From IMG/VR virus record IMGVR_UViG_3300046655_000599, positions 1 through 35,278 of that record: a stretch of DNA of 35,278 nt; one strand, 5' to 3'. Source of the stretch: a virus. The notes below the pieces were generated by a model, which did no database searches, had not been told where the DNA came from, and saw only the letters and a list, made by a program, of their open reading frames with translations. Positions 1 to 10,061 of this stretch are shown in pieces. Numbering within the stretch: the first letter of the stretch is position 1; each line of letters starts with the position of its first letter. Made by a program: the position numbers and the translations under genes.

Positions 1-3000
1 CAGTTTCTTCAGGTAATGTACCTTCAATAAATTGATTTACTAATACATCTATGTCTTTAGAAATGTTACGTCTAGCAGCTTCACTAATAATGCTAAGATA
101 GCCACCATTGTATGTGCTATTAGTCAACCCATATACAAGTACTTGGTGACGTATAAAGCCTTCTTGTAACTCTTCTGGTAGTTGTGCAAAGTCTCTTGCA
201 GCTAGTTCACGTAGCTCACGTGGTATTGGCTTTCTATGAAATGCTTCTTGTAGTTCAATGCGATGACTGTTGCCTTCGTCTACCTCAAGCATACCCAAAA
301 ACATGTTGCTATCATTTTCAGCTTCATATGATATAATTTGCTGTATTAAATATCCTAGTTCTTCAATATAGTTTGGTTTACTTTTATACAACGCTCTTAC
401 ACTAAGAGTGCGTAATACAAAATCTTCTATGTGTTCTACATAAAATTTATTGCCTTCATGCTTTTCGGGTATTGCATCAATAAGTTGTTTTCCTAATTCT
501 GACATTAAAACATTACGATTAAATGCCATATCTTTCATCATCTGCAAATTTCTGCCTACGTTCTCTAGTATGACAGAGTTATCAGCATTAGATGTGTCAA
601 ACAATCTGTATTTGTTTTCAATTAAACTATTCCAGTTAGATTCAACTTGCAGAAGCTCTGCTGCATTGCCCGGTTTTTTATATTGAGAATCAATAACTCT
701 AGCTATAGTTGCTATTTCACTTACTAACTCATCAAGCAACAACAGTTCTTGTACTGTATTTTGTCCTTTTATACCTCGACGTTCGAGTAGTTTTTCTAGC
801 ATAAATTCACGTGTAGTTTGTGCAAATTCAGCACGATTAAAATCTAAAGACTCACGTTCACGAATTGATTCTACATATGCTTGTACTGGTGCAGATTCCA
901 GATATTTTTTAATCTGACCCATTTTCTGTTCTAAGTTATTTAAATTTAGATCAGTTTGTAAAAACAACAATGCCTGTGCTATAGGTGTAGTTATCTCATT
1001 TAAACCTAGCTTCTGCATCTGTAATGTAGATTGGTTATCTACAGTAATGTTAACCATTGCTGTTGCATACGCTACTTTACGTTCTGCAGTTTTAATTAAC
1101 TCTTCTTGAGAGTCTGCTCTACCGCCTTTGTGATAATTAACTCTGATATTACCAAAGCTGCGACCTTGTAGTTTGCTATCATTTTTTAATGTAAATTCTA
1201 AAAACTCTGATATATCAAACATTTTAATATTCGATGCTACACGACCCAATGCATCTAGTGCAGTAGAGTTGGCTTCATTAGCCCAACCTTCACCTTCAGT
1301 TGTATTAGAATATATATTTTGCGCTTGTAGTTCAGCGGCTGTAGCATCAGGTGCTAATTTGTCAAATATTTTAGGATCAACACTACGTTGTACAGAATCT
1401 AAATACTCTGCTTTAGAATATGTATCAGCCATCAATAATAACATTAAGTTTCTATTGTCTTCAATTTTACTTCTTGAATCGTGATGCAATATAAATTGAT
1501 ACCCAATATCACCATCAAAGTCTTCACCTTTACGTAGCGATACATCTGTTGGCGACATACTAAAGTTACCACGATAATCTGCATTTACAGGACGTAATAA
1601 ACGATGAGCTATATGTGACTGTAGGTTTTCACCGGGTATGCGTGATTCTACAATTAATCCACCGGGTATACTAAATCCTTCTAAACCTATTTCAGCACTT
1701 TCTTCTTGTGTACGAATTTCATATTCACGCACTTCATTTGTAACTTTACCATCCTTAATAACAAACATATCAAGGTATTGATTACGATTTTCTTTAATTT
1801 GTTTTACTGCTGCCGCTGCTGTAGAAAAACCACCTTCTGCAACACGCACGTTTTTAGTGTTGCTGACAATCATTGGCAGCCTAACATCATTACCTATCTT
1901 TTGAAAATCAGGTATTGTTTCTTCAAACTGTGCTATTTTTTGCATCATTACACGTGGCATCTTTCTACGTGTAGCTCTAATTACAAAGTCAGCTTTTATC
2001 TGTTCTACAACTTGACTAATCTGTGGATCAGTTTCCAATACGCCAGTATTAAGTAATTGAAATACTGTTTCAAAATAACTTGTGTCTGCTTGTTTATGCC
2101 ATGCATGATCGTTAATAATTTCACGTACAACATCTAGCATCTCTGCTGCAATTTGTGCATCAGTAGATTCAGTTCTATTATATGGTCTTAGGGCTTTTGC
2201 AATCTTTGTAATGACTTTCGCTGCTTCTTCAGATACGTTGTCAATTTCTCCACCTGCTTCAGCAATTTCTTCTGCAACCTCTTGTGCTTGCCTACTAAAT
2301 AATAAATTAAAATTTTGACCAACAATATCTCTAAGTATTTCAGCATTTTCATTTGCTAGACTTGCTACCTCCGCACCATGTAAACCTAATAATGTATCTG
2401 TTATTTGTTGTTTCGCTACATTTTCAACAGTCGCGTCATTAGAATAATTTAAATTTTGTACAGTTAAAAACTGTTCCCCTGATATTTCATGTGTTGTTGT
2501 ATCTTCTAAATTAAGTTCTAATATATCGCCTTCTGGTACATAACCTAACTTGGCAACAGAAGCGGGTATAATCATATCTATGTTATTACCTTCTGCTGTT
2601 AACAACTCATGTATTTTATCATAACCCGGTCTGTTGGCTACTACAGCAGAGTTAACTAAATTACCTTTGAGTTGTTTAACGCTACCATCAGGAGCTACAA
2701 ATCTAACATTAGGTTTAATACTATCTGATTCAGTTGCACCATTTGTATATTCTACGCCCATGTATTCTGCAAATTCCTTTGCAAATGCAGGACTCATAAT
2801 ACCCTGACCATCTGTTATGTTCGCATCTTCTACTACTTTAAAGCGTATTTTCTTTCTACCTTTAAAGGCGTAGCCCGGTGTAGGTATCTGTGAAGATCGT
2901 TTTACCAAATCCCTCAATGATTTATATGATGAATAGTTACCATGTAGATGTTTGTCTATTTTTGTTTTGTTAAATATAGTATTTAACTTAAACAGCCTTC

Positions 3001-6000
3001 TAGCGTTTTTGGTTGTGATATATTGATTTAACAGTGCTTTAACTGCTTTAGGATCAAGCAAAAACTCTTTACTCTTACCACTAGTCTCTTCTGCTAATCT
3101 ATTATAATATTCCACATATTCATTATACTGTTCTTGCAGTTCTTCTACTGTTTCGTATTTTTTCATACGGAACATGTATATTTGATTTTTACCACCTTGT
3201 TGACCTGCTGATTGATAATAAAATCCATCTGTAGATAAATTAAATACATCAAATAATACTTCACTACGTTCTTGTCCTAACAGTTTCTTAGAACCTTTTC
3301 TGTTTCCGTTTATCTTAGCACCAGACAATATAGCCATTGCATCTTGTAATGGTACACCTTGTTCTGCTGCTACTGCATTACGAGCTGTAATAATCTGACT
3401 ACTAGAACGCAACGCCATTTCTTTGTTGCCTTCAGTATTATTGTAGCTAATTGTTAAATCATCTGTAATAGAATTAAATGTAAGAAGGTTATTTAAAAGC
3501 GTCTTTTGATATGCATTACCTTGCGCATTAGAATAAAAGAACTCTGCTAATTTTAAAGCTACCTCTGCTGGTGCTGTGTTGTTTTGCTGTGTATTAAGTA
3601 GTTGACCAAAGCGTTCATAATACTTGGCTAATAAACCTCTATCAAATGACAAAAACAAATTCTCAGGCAATCCGGTAACGGTTGCGAAGTTTTTAGCCAT
3701 TACCTCTAAACCAACACCACCATCACGATATGCTAAATTCCAGTTTCTTTTTAGTGTAGCAGCATCGGTATTACGCAATATCATACTAAGATGTTTATAT
3801 ATATCCTCTCTAAATTTAATCTCGTTACTAGTTTTGTTTAGCAATTGTAGTTGTTTGCCACTTCTAAATTCAGTTACTTGATATACAGGAAATAGTTCTA
3901 AGTTTTCATATCTACGAAACATATGACGCATTAAATCGTGTACGTCATCAATGTTTCTGTTGCTTTTATCTAACATTTCATTCAATGCAGTATGCAAAGT
4001 TCGTATTGAATTGTTATTTGCTGGTTCATTCAGAAACGTTGCAAAACGCTCTTCTGACTGCAAAGCATCCTCAATAATACTACGAGTAGCTTTATCTTCT
4101 TTAAGGACTCTATACATGTATCTAAGCGGGTCTACGTACCCTCCATATATATCTTTAATGTATTTACCCAATGCAGATGAATTAATATCATTTGCGAGCC
4201 TACGTTCATGCAGATAATCGTTATATGTAGCATGATAGTTTAACATATCATCTTCATTAGATTGTTCCGCCATAGGCAATACAGTCTGTGAGAAAGATAA
4301 ATTATATAAACGTAATCCTTGTGCAAGTTCAAACAGAGCTTCTTCATAAGCAAGTTGCTCACCCTGATCTTGCATTCTTTCAAAAGTTTTACGTGCATTT
4401 TCAAGGACTGTAGTAGCATTATTTTTAGTTTGTCCTTCTGGCAATGCATCAATTCTTTCTGCAGCAGCTTGTAGAATAGGTCTTGCTCTACCCACATCCA
4501 TTTGACCCACATCTTCTTCCAGTATAGCATCAACTTGTTCTAATATAGGTGCATCTGTTATAGGTGTCTCTACTTCTTCTTCCCGTTCCGTCTCTACTTC
4601 TTCTGTAGTAGCAGTAGGAGTTTCATCAACAGTTTCGCTAGGACCTTCTTCTGTTTCAACTTCAGCTTCAGTCTCAGCTTTTTGAGTTGCTACCATCATC
4701 TGAATAAGCTGTTGACCAAGTGCTGCAGAAAAATGTTCGTTTAACAAATCTTTTTGTTCTGTAGTAAAATCAACTTGTGCAAATTTTTCAGCATCCTGTC
4801 CTTTATAATTACCTACAACTGCAGCCAAATACGACTTACTTATTTGCTCAATAAGATCATAACCTTCAATACCAGCAGCTTTTACTGCTGTACCTACAGT
4901 ATTATAAATCATTTGTAGTGTAGGATCAGACTGTGATTGCAAAGCCTGACTTTTTATTACACCCTCAATTAACTCTTCAAATGTAGTAGAGCTGTTACCA
5001 AAAGGACTTAATCCTATTGTAATATTTTCTGGGTTGCTTGGATCAACTTGGGTTGTACCAGCAATATAAGAAATATATTGTTCTGCACCTTCTTGACCTT
5101 CTGGTACGGCATAACCACTAGCTTCTACTTCTTCTGGTGTGCGTACTACCGCATAACCCGGTAGCATTTTAATAGTAACCTTTATTGGTTTGCGGGCATT
5201 TTTATTAGCTTTAGTTATACTTTTAACAACTGTTTGTAGTACTTCATATTGTTTTTTAGCTTCTGCTGGACTACTCATGTTAAACAGATTCATTAAATCA
5301 CCAATGCTAGGCAATGCTTCTGGATTAGTAGTATCTAGCACATGGTTAATTGATGATCCTTCTAATGCACCTTGTTCGTTTAATTTTTCAAACGTAGCAT
5401 TATCAATGTATATAATACTTCGATCTGATTTCAGTAGATCAATAGCACTCTTAACACCTTTTACTGTGTTATATCTTTTTTCTATTTTACTTAAATCTGC
5501 TGTATAGAAACCACGACCTTCATTGTCTACTACAAATTTGACCTCACCTTTGCGTTGCATTGTCTGAAACTGTTTACGCTGACGTTCTGTTTGTACTTCA
5601 CGTATACCAAGATTTTTAACCCACTCTTTAATATACTCTTTTGTTTCTGTTTTGATTTCGTCTTTAGACTTACCTTCTGCTACGCCAGCACGAATACGTG
5701 CATCTACACTATCTGATCCAAGCATAGTTAATGCTTCTGATATAGAGCCTCGTTGTTCGTAGTTAGCAAATGGTTCAAACTTACCTATTTTAATAGACCG
5801 CAATGCTTTAACTAAGAAGCCCGGATTATCCGCTTGTTCTAATGCTAAATCTACATGTTCATCTACATGTGCATCTAATTCAGATTCTAGCTTAACAGCT
5901 TCTGGTGACGTAGGATCAACCTGATTTAATTCTCTAGCACGTTGAGCTGCTTCAAATCCAGCACCACCTAATATTTTACTTTTAGAGCTAATGTCACTAG

Positions 6001-7372
6001 CAGTAGATGCAGCTCCAAATAAAGTAAATGCTACAGCTTCTGATGCTAATTGTTCTGGTGTAGGCAACCAATTGTCTTGCAATCCTACAGCAGTACGTAA
6101 TGCACCACCTACACGTTCTTCATACATTTCTGCAAATGTACCCTGAAAACCGAATTGTTTTAAACTTTCACGTAGTTCACTACCGGGTTTTAGTTTTGCC
6201 ATGTGTTTAGCTAATGCGGCTTTTAACGGCATGTTTACTAAAGCACGTGATACGGTTTCTTGACCCGGAACTTTTTTAGCTGCACCTTTTAATGCTTTAA
6301 CAGCTTTACCTTTTAAAATCTCACCACCCATTAAATGGTGCATCATATATAAAGAATCACCCACAGATTCAGAGAAAAACTCGATACCTTGATCTGCATA
6401 TGCTTTAACCAATGCAGGTATTACATCATCGCCTTCATCAATTAAGCGTAGTGTAATATCTTCATCCAAGCCTTCTTCAGTTACAAACTCAGGAGCCATA
6501 CGCTGTAACGCTTGATTGATTGCTTGTGGTGATCTAAATGCATTTAAGGCTGATGCTTCTATAACACCAGAGCCTAGTTTGCGCATTACTGTATTTGCTG
6601 TACGCTTAACACCTTGTTCTTTTACATAATCTTTTAATACTCCGGTACGAGCCATTTCTGCGCCTTTAGCAAGGGAAGATGCAAAGTTTTGTCTGCCAGT
6701 TAAATCTACAGCAGTAGCTAATGGCTTAGATATAAACTTAGGAGTAGCTTTTGCTACAGCTTGTGCGCCTTTAGTTGCTGCAACTTTACCAATTATACTA
6801 GCACTTGCTTGCTCTACAGCTTTTAATGCAGCACTTCTCGCTGCCATTTTACCAGTTGTAGCTGCACCTTTAGCTACAGCAGCACCACCAAAAGTTGCAA
6901 TTGATGCACCAAATTCTACAGCATATGCAGGAATATGTGCTATTAATTTAAGAGTGTCATAGCCCCATGATGTTTTACGTTCACGATCTAGGCTAAACTC
7001 TTTTACTTTAAGTATATCTTCTTCTGATGCATTACCATCTTTTACACGGTTAGCTGCCATAAGCAGATCACCAGTTTCAAATAATTCTGCGTCACGAACA
7101 AATGGTACATACTTATAGAAGTCTTTAGAAAAGATTTCTTTTAGACCAGTAAAGAATGTTTTTTCTGAAGCTGTTTCTTCAGTGGGTTCATCATCATAGA
7201 GGTTGACCATCTGGTCTTGTACAGGCTGATTCTCACGAATCCTCGATTTATACTCAGGATATTTATCAGTGTAGTCCTGATAAACCTCTTCGTTTGTAAA
7301 CCGCCTATATTGTGGATACTGATTTTTTACAGTATTAACAAACTCTTCACGTGTCTCATACATACGAGCCAT
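1..7372 (-). CDS. Giant virion-associated protein with RNA polymerase-like DFDGD motif (3' end outside window)
   Basis: The frame is open from ATG at 7372 (SD AGAGGT just upstream) to base 1, so at least 2457 residues; the C-terminus is missing. Residues about 140-230 are Ala/Gly-rich and hydrophobic/amphipathic. An acidic Glu/Thr-rich linker lies at about 895-940. Further on are DGQGIMSP (1521-1528), lysines 1566 and 1569 in VKQLKGN, RIPGENLQS (1911-1919), DFDGD (1951-1955) and VDN (2111-2113). In cellular RNAP beta-prime an R-x-P motif precedes the metal-binding DFDGD by about 35 residues; here the gap is 40. Virion RNA polymerases of crAss-like phages are similar giant proteins with this signature. 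The gene is last in the ejection-protein cassette, so I infer a packaged, injected RNA polymerase. The RNAP-like assignment is fairly sure; activity and the identity of the second barrel are not. A structural protein with a decayed polymerase domain is the alternative. Confidence 0.72.
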   Translation of the reverse strand, partial: MARMYETREEFVNTVKNQYPQYRRFTNEEVYQDYTDKYPEYKSRIRENQPVQDQMVNLYDDEPTEETASEKTFFTGLKEIFSKDFYKYVPFVRDAELFETGDLLMAANRVKDGNASEEDILKVKEFSLDRERKTSWGYDTLKLIAHIPAYAVEFGASIATFGGAAVAKGAATTGKMAARSAALKAVEQASASIIGKVAATKGAQAVAKATPKFISKPLATAVDLTGRQNFASSLAKGAEMARTGVLKDYVKEQGVKRTANTVMRKLGSGVIEASALNAFRSPQAINQALQRMAPEFVTEEGLDEDITLRLIDEGDDVIPALVKAYADQGIEFFSESVGDSLYMMHHLMGGEILKGKAVKALKGAAKKVPGQETVSRALVNMPLKAALAKHMAKLKPGSELRESLKQFGFQGTFAEMYEERVGGALRTAVGLQDNWLPTPEQLASEAVAFTLFGAASTASDISSKSKILGGAGFEAAQRARELNQVDPTSPEAVKLESELDAHVDEHVDLALEQADNPGFLVKALRSIKIGKFEPFANYEQRGSISEALTMLGSDSVDARIRAGVAEGKSKDEIKTETKEYIKEWVKNLGIREVQTERQRKQFQTMQRKGEVKFVVDNEGRGFYTADLSKIEKRYNTVKGVKSAIDLLKSDRSIIYIDNATFEKLNEQGALEGSSINHVLDTTNPEALPSIGDLMNLFNMSSPAEAKKQYEVLQTVVKSITKANKNARKPIKVTIKMLPGYAVVRTPEEVEASGYAVPEGQEGAEQYISYIAGTTQVDPSNPENITIGLSPFGNSSTTFEELIEGVIKSQALQSQSDPTLQMIYNTVGTAVKAAGIEGYDLIEQISKSYLAAVVGNYKGQDAEKFAQVDFTTEQKDLLNEHFSAALGQQLIQMMVATQKAETEAEVETEEGPSETVDETPTATTEEVETEREEEVETPITDAPILEQVDAILEEDVGQMDVGRARPILQAAAERIDALPEGQTKNNATTVLENARKTFERMQDQGEQLAYEEALFELAQGLRLYNLSFSQTVLPMAEQSNEDDMLNYHATYNDYLHERRLANDINSSALGKYIKDIYGGYVDPLRYMYRVLKEDKATRSIIEDALQSEERFATFLNEPANNNSIRTLHTALNEMLDKSNRNIDDVHDLMRHMFRRYENLELFPVYQVTEFRSGKQLQLLNKTSNEIKFREDIYKHLSMILRNTDAATLKRNWNLAYRDGGVGLEVMAKNFATVTGLPENLFLSFDRGLLAKYYERFGQLLNTQQNNTAPAEVALKLAEFFYSNAQGNAYQKTLLNNLLTFNSITDDLTISYNNTEGNKEMALRSSSQIITARNAVAAEQGVPLQDAMAILSGAKINGNRKGSKKLLGQERSEVLFDVFNLSTDGFYYQSAGQQGGKNQIYMFRMKKYETVEELQEQYNEYVEYYNRLAEETSGKSKEFLLDPKAVKALLNQYITTKNARRLFKLNTIFNKTKIDKHLHGNYSSYKSLRDLVKRSSQIPTPGYAFKGRKKIRFKVVEDANITDGQGIMSPAFAKEFAEYMGVEYTNGATESDSIKPNVRFVAPDGSVKQLKGNLVNSAVVANRPGYDKIHELLTAEGNNIDMIIPASVAKLGYVPEGDILELNLEDTTTHEISGEQFLTVQNLNYSNDATVENVAKQQITDTLLGLHGAEVASLANENAEILRDIVGQNFNLLFSRQAQEVAEEIAEAGGEIDNVSEEAAKVITKIAKALRPYNRTESTDAQIAAEMLDVVREIINDHAWHKQADTSYFETVFQLLNTGVLETDPQISQVVEQIKADFVIRATRRKMPRVMMQKIAQFEETIPDFQKIGNDVRLPMIVSNTKNVRVAEGGFSTAAAAVKQIKENRNQYLDMFVIKDGKVTNEVREYEIRTQEESAEIGLEGFSIPGGLIVESRIPGENLQSHIAHRLLRPVNADYRGNFSMSPTDVSLRKGEDFDGDIGYQFILHHDSRSKIEDNRNLMLLLMADTYSKAEYLDSVQRSVDPKIFDKLAPDATAAELQAQNIYSNTTEGEGWANEANSTALDALGRVASNIKMFDISEFLEFTLKNDSKLQGRSFGNIRVNYHKGGRADSQEELIKTAERKVAYATAMVNITVDNQSTLQMQKLGLNEITTPIAQALLFLQTDLNLNNLEQKMGQIKKYLESAPVQAYVESIRERESLDFNRAEFAQTTREFMLEKLLERRGIKGQNTVQELLLLDELVSEIATIARVIDSQYKKPGNAAELLQVESNWNSLIENKYRLFDTSNADNSVILENVGRNLQMMKDMAFNRNVLMSELGKQLIDAIPEKHEGNKFYVEHIEDFVLRTLSVRALYKSKPNYIEELGYLIQQIISYEAENDSNMFLGMLEVDEGNSHRIELQEAFHRKPIPRELRELAARDFAQLPEELQEGFIRHQVLVYGLTNSTYNGGYLSIISEAARRNISKDIDVLVNQFIEGTLPEET

Positions 7373-7400
7373 GATTTTACCTCTATTCAATTGTCTTTTT

Positions 7401-9320
7401 TTACTCTGCTAATGTTCCTGCTTCTACTGCTTGTATGGCTGTGGAACCTACTGTACCTTCACCATATGTAACTTTTATATTTTCTAATGCTGCATTTGTA
7501 GAATTGTCTAGTTGTTTTTTCATTCTATTTATAGCACCCATTTCTGCCTGTATTTCAGAGAATCTACCATTCTGATAGGGATGCAATGATTGTAAAATAT
7601 CATTTATGCTTCGTAATGCTTGTTTTGAAGCGGGAACGTCAAAAAATAAACCATATCCACTTCTACTTGCTTTATCGTAATCTCTTAAAAAATTACCTAC
7701 AATTTCTTTATCTTCCTCTTGTACTATATTAAAAAGATGCATTGCGCCAAGTTCTCTACGAATTGATCTGAGAATTCTTTTGTTTTTATTTATTACATCT
7801 ACTTCAGCACGTGTCATATTACTTTGATCTATTTCTTGTAATTCATCTAGTCGTACATCAATTGATGATTCAATAATTGATCTAACGGGAGATTGCGCTC
7901 TAAATAATTTACCAAATCCAGCTTCCTGTCTGCGTGATATTTCAGTAACTTCTTCTTCTGTTAAGTTTGGTCCAAAACCAGAAAAACTAGAAAGTAAATC
8001 AAAATCATTTACTAAATCAATTTCACCTATACCTTTTTCACTAAAGAATGATCCCTCTCGTTGTCCTTCGGCTTTAGCTTGATCTTCTAATCTAATTGCT
8101 TCTTGTTCTAATTTTTCACGCTTATCAGATAAATGTGATTTTCCTATTGCATTTAATTTTATTTTAAATTGATTTCTATAAACACGTTCTGCTTGTTTGT
8201 CTAAATTTAAAGATTCTAGATGTTCTTCAAAATTTTGTTTTACTTGTTGTGATAAATTATTTTCACCTTCATAAAAATCTACATTATCACTAGCTAACAT
8301 TGCCTCCATTTCAGGACTATCAAATAATTCTTCCATAAATACTTGAGATTCATTTAAATACTTATTTAATCGTGCTTCATTGAAATTTATTTCTGTAGCT
8401 GAAACTTGCGTTTCACTTTCCATTCGTCTAGTAGCTTGTATTTGACTTAACATTTGTTGTTGCAAAACAGGGTCACTAGTTGCTGCTTGCACTGTTGCTA
8501 AGTCTGCAGCATCTCTTTGTCCTTGTACTACTTGTTGTTCTCTTGCTAATCGCTCTATACCAGCTTTAGCTAACTGACTATTTAAAGGATTACCATCATC
8601 GAAAGATGCATAAACTGCTTGTTGTGCTTGTTGGTATTTTTGTCTTTCTTCTGGTGAGTTGTCTGTAGGTGTTGGAATTAAATCAAGTTGTTTTTGTAAT
8701 CTAGCACCTACAGTTTCTTCTGTTTTTGTACGAAGGTCTAAAATTTGTTTTGCTGCATTTAAATTATTTTGATCGGTTGATTTATTTAATGTTTCTATTA
8801 ATATGTCTGTTTCGTTACTATACAATATAGTTGCATCGTTAGGGTTACTAGCAATTTTAGCTAGTTGGTCATTACCACCGTTCATTTTATAAACTGATAC
8901 GCCACGTTCAACTCGTGCCATGTTTGATTGCATTCTAGAATCTTCTATTTTTCTTAATTTATCTTCATACTCAGCTTTAACAACACCCATTTCAAAAGCT
9001 AAATTTGCTTTTCTGTTTGCCATATTTAATGCATCTAATTCAGCTTCTGCTTGTTCTATTTCAATAGGCATCAATGCTAATGATCTTTTATTATCAATAA
9101 CTTGTGAACGCAATGCTTCTTCAGCCGCTACCATTTGTGTTGGCAATGTAGCCAACATAGCATTTTCATTTAATCTATTAGTACGTGCAGCCTGTTCACC
9201 CTGTGCTATTTCATTAGCTGCTTGTGTTCCTATACGAGCGGCATTAACAACGTCAGGCAAACCTACAGAGGTCATATCTGTATTAGGCTGTCTCATTTTT
9301 GGTCTGTATTCCTGTGCCAT
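7401..9320 (-). CDS. Internal virion (ejection) protein, coiled-coil rich
   Basis: A 639-residue, Gln/Glu/Ala-rich protein with long predicted alpha-helical stretches, for example around residues 30-125 and 370-425, and no signal peptide or clear membrane segment. ATG follows a good SD (GAGGAAAG). It lies between another internal-protein candidate and the giant protein, with short gaps of 17 and 28 nt. Size, helical character and position match the middle member of podovirus ejection cassettes (T7 gp14-gp15-gp16 type), which line the core and enter the host with the DNA. No sequence motif identifies it, so the role is inferred from context and composition. Confidence 0.6.
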   Translation of the reverse strand: MAQEYRPKMRQPNTDMTSVGLPDVVNAARIGTQAANEIAQGEQAARTNRLNENAMLATLPTQMVAAEEALRSQVIDNKRSLALMPIEIEQAEAELDALNMANRKANLAFEMGVVKAEYEDKLRKIEDSRMQSNMARVERGVSVYKMNGGNDQLAKIASNPNDATILYSNETDILIETLNKSTDQNNLNAAKQILDLRTKTEETVGARLQKQLDLIPTPTDNSPEERQKYQQAQQAVYASFDDGNPLNSQLAKAGIERLAREQQVVQGQRDAADLATVQAATSDPVLQQQMLSQIQATRRMESETQVSATEINFNEARLNKYLNESQVFMEELFDSPEMEAMLASDNVDFYEGENNLSQQVKQNFEEHLESLNLDKQAERVYRNQFKIKLNAIGKSHLSDKREKLEQEAIRLEDQAKAEGQREGSFFSEKGIGEIDLVNDFDLLSSFSGFGPNLTEEEVTEISRRQEAGFGKLFRAQSPVRSIIESSIDVRLDELQEIDQSNMTRAEVDVINKNKRILRSIRRELGAMHLFNIVQEEDKEIVGNFLRDYDKASRSGYGLFFDVPASKQALRSINDILQSLHPYQNGRFSEIQAEMGAINRMKKQLDNSTNAALENIKVTYGEGTVGSTAIQAVEAGTLAE

Positions 9321-9337
9321 AAATCTTTCCTCGTAAT

Positions 9338-10060
9338 CTAATCTTGTTTTTCAGTTAACGATGATAATAAAGTTGATCTAGACGGTGTAATTGTTGCTGT
9401 TGTTCCATATCTTGGACCTGATTGTATATCAAGCAATGTTTCACGCAAACTATCTGTTGATGCTAACATTCTATTAAATCTTTCATCAGCTTCAGATTCT
9501 TGCTGTTCAATGCGTCTGCGTTGTGTCGATTGTGCTACCGTAGATGTTATTCCTTCTATTAGTTCATTATGACGATTAGCACGATTTCTATATTTGTCCA
9601 TCATAATATTTGTACTACTAGCCCATGCATCATAAGCCATATTAGCCATAGCAGTATCACCTGCATAAGCATCTTGCAAACGACCTTGCGCACGACTTAT
9701 AAGTTGATTAGCCATGCCATATCCTTGCTGAATAATATCTAGCTGACCTAAACCTAAGTCTCTTGCTAGTACATTACGTGTTCTTGTTTCTGATGCTCCG
9801 TATCCTCCACGTAATGCACTTTCACCTACTGTAGTTTTAATTTGGTCTACTACACTTTGTGGTAGTTCACCTGAAAGCATACGCAATGCAGTGTCTGCTT
9901 GCATACTTTCCATTTCAGTAATATACGGACCAAAATCTTTTAACTTGCGCTCCGGCATTTCCGGTGGCACAAATGGGTCAATATCAGGTTGTTTAGGTGC
10001 TGTTGCTGCACCTATGATTTGTAACCCTAGTTGTGATAAACCTTCCCAATCAATTGCCAT
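9338..10060 (-). CDS. Internal virion protein, helical
   Basis: A 240-residue protein beginning MAIDWEG with a short hydrophobic N-terminal helix (LGLQIIGAA), a Pro-rich turn (residues about 22-38), then mostly helical, Ala/Gln/Arg-rich sequence with a run of charged coiled coil near residues 160-200. It starts 1 nt after the stop of the Gly/Ala-rich protein upstream, which suggests translational coupling. This resembles small ejection proteins of short-tailed phages that form part of the periplasm-spanning conduit. I see no catalytic motif. A head-tail joining protein is possible but less likely given the neighbours. Confidence 0.5.
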   Translation of the reverse strand: MAIDWEGLSQLGLQIIGAATAPKQPDIDPFVPPEMPERKLKDFGPYITEMESMQADTALRMLSGELPQSVVDQIKTTVGESALRGGYGASETRTRNVLARDLGLGQLDIIQQGYGMANQLISRAQGRLQDAYAGDTAMANMAYDAWASSTNIMMDKYRNRANRHNELIEGITSTVAQSTQRRRIEQQESEADERFNRMLASTDSLRETLLDIQSGPRYGTTATITPSRSTLLSSLTEKQD

Positions 10061-10061
10061 T

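Noticed and set aside
450-5507. Several plus-strand open frames (for example 450-686, 1173-1484, 1706-2056, 3624-3881, 3951-4217, 5190-5507) and one minus-strand frame (4240-4533)
   Set aside because: All lie within the uninterrupted giant minus-strand gene, have Cys/Ser/Leu-rich shadow composition and lack ribosome-binding sites.
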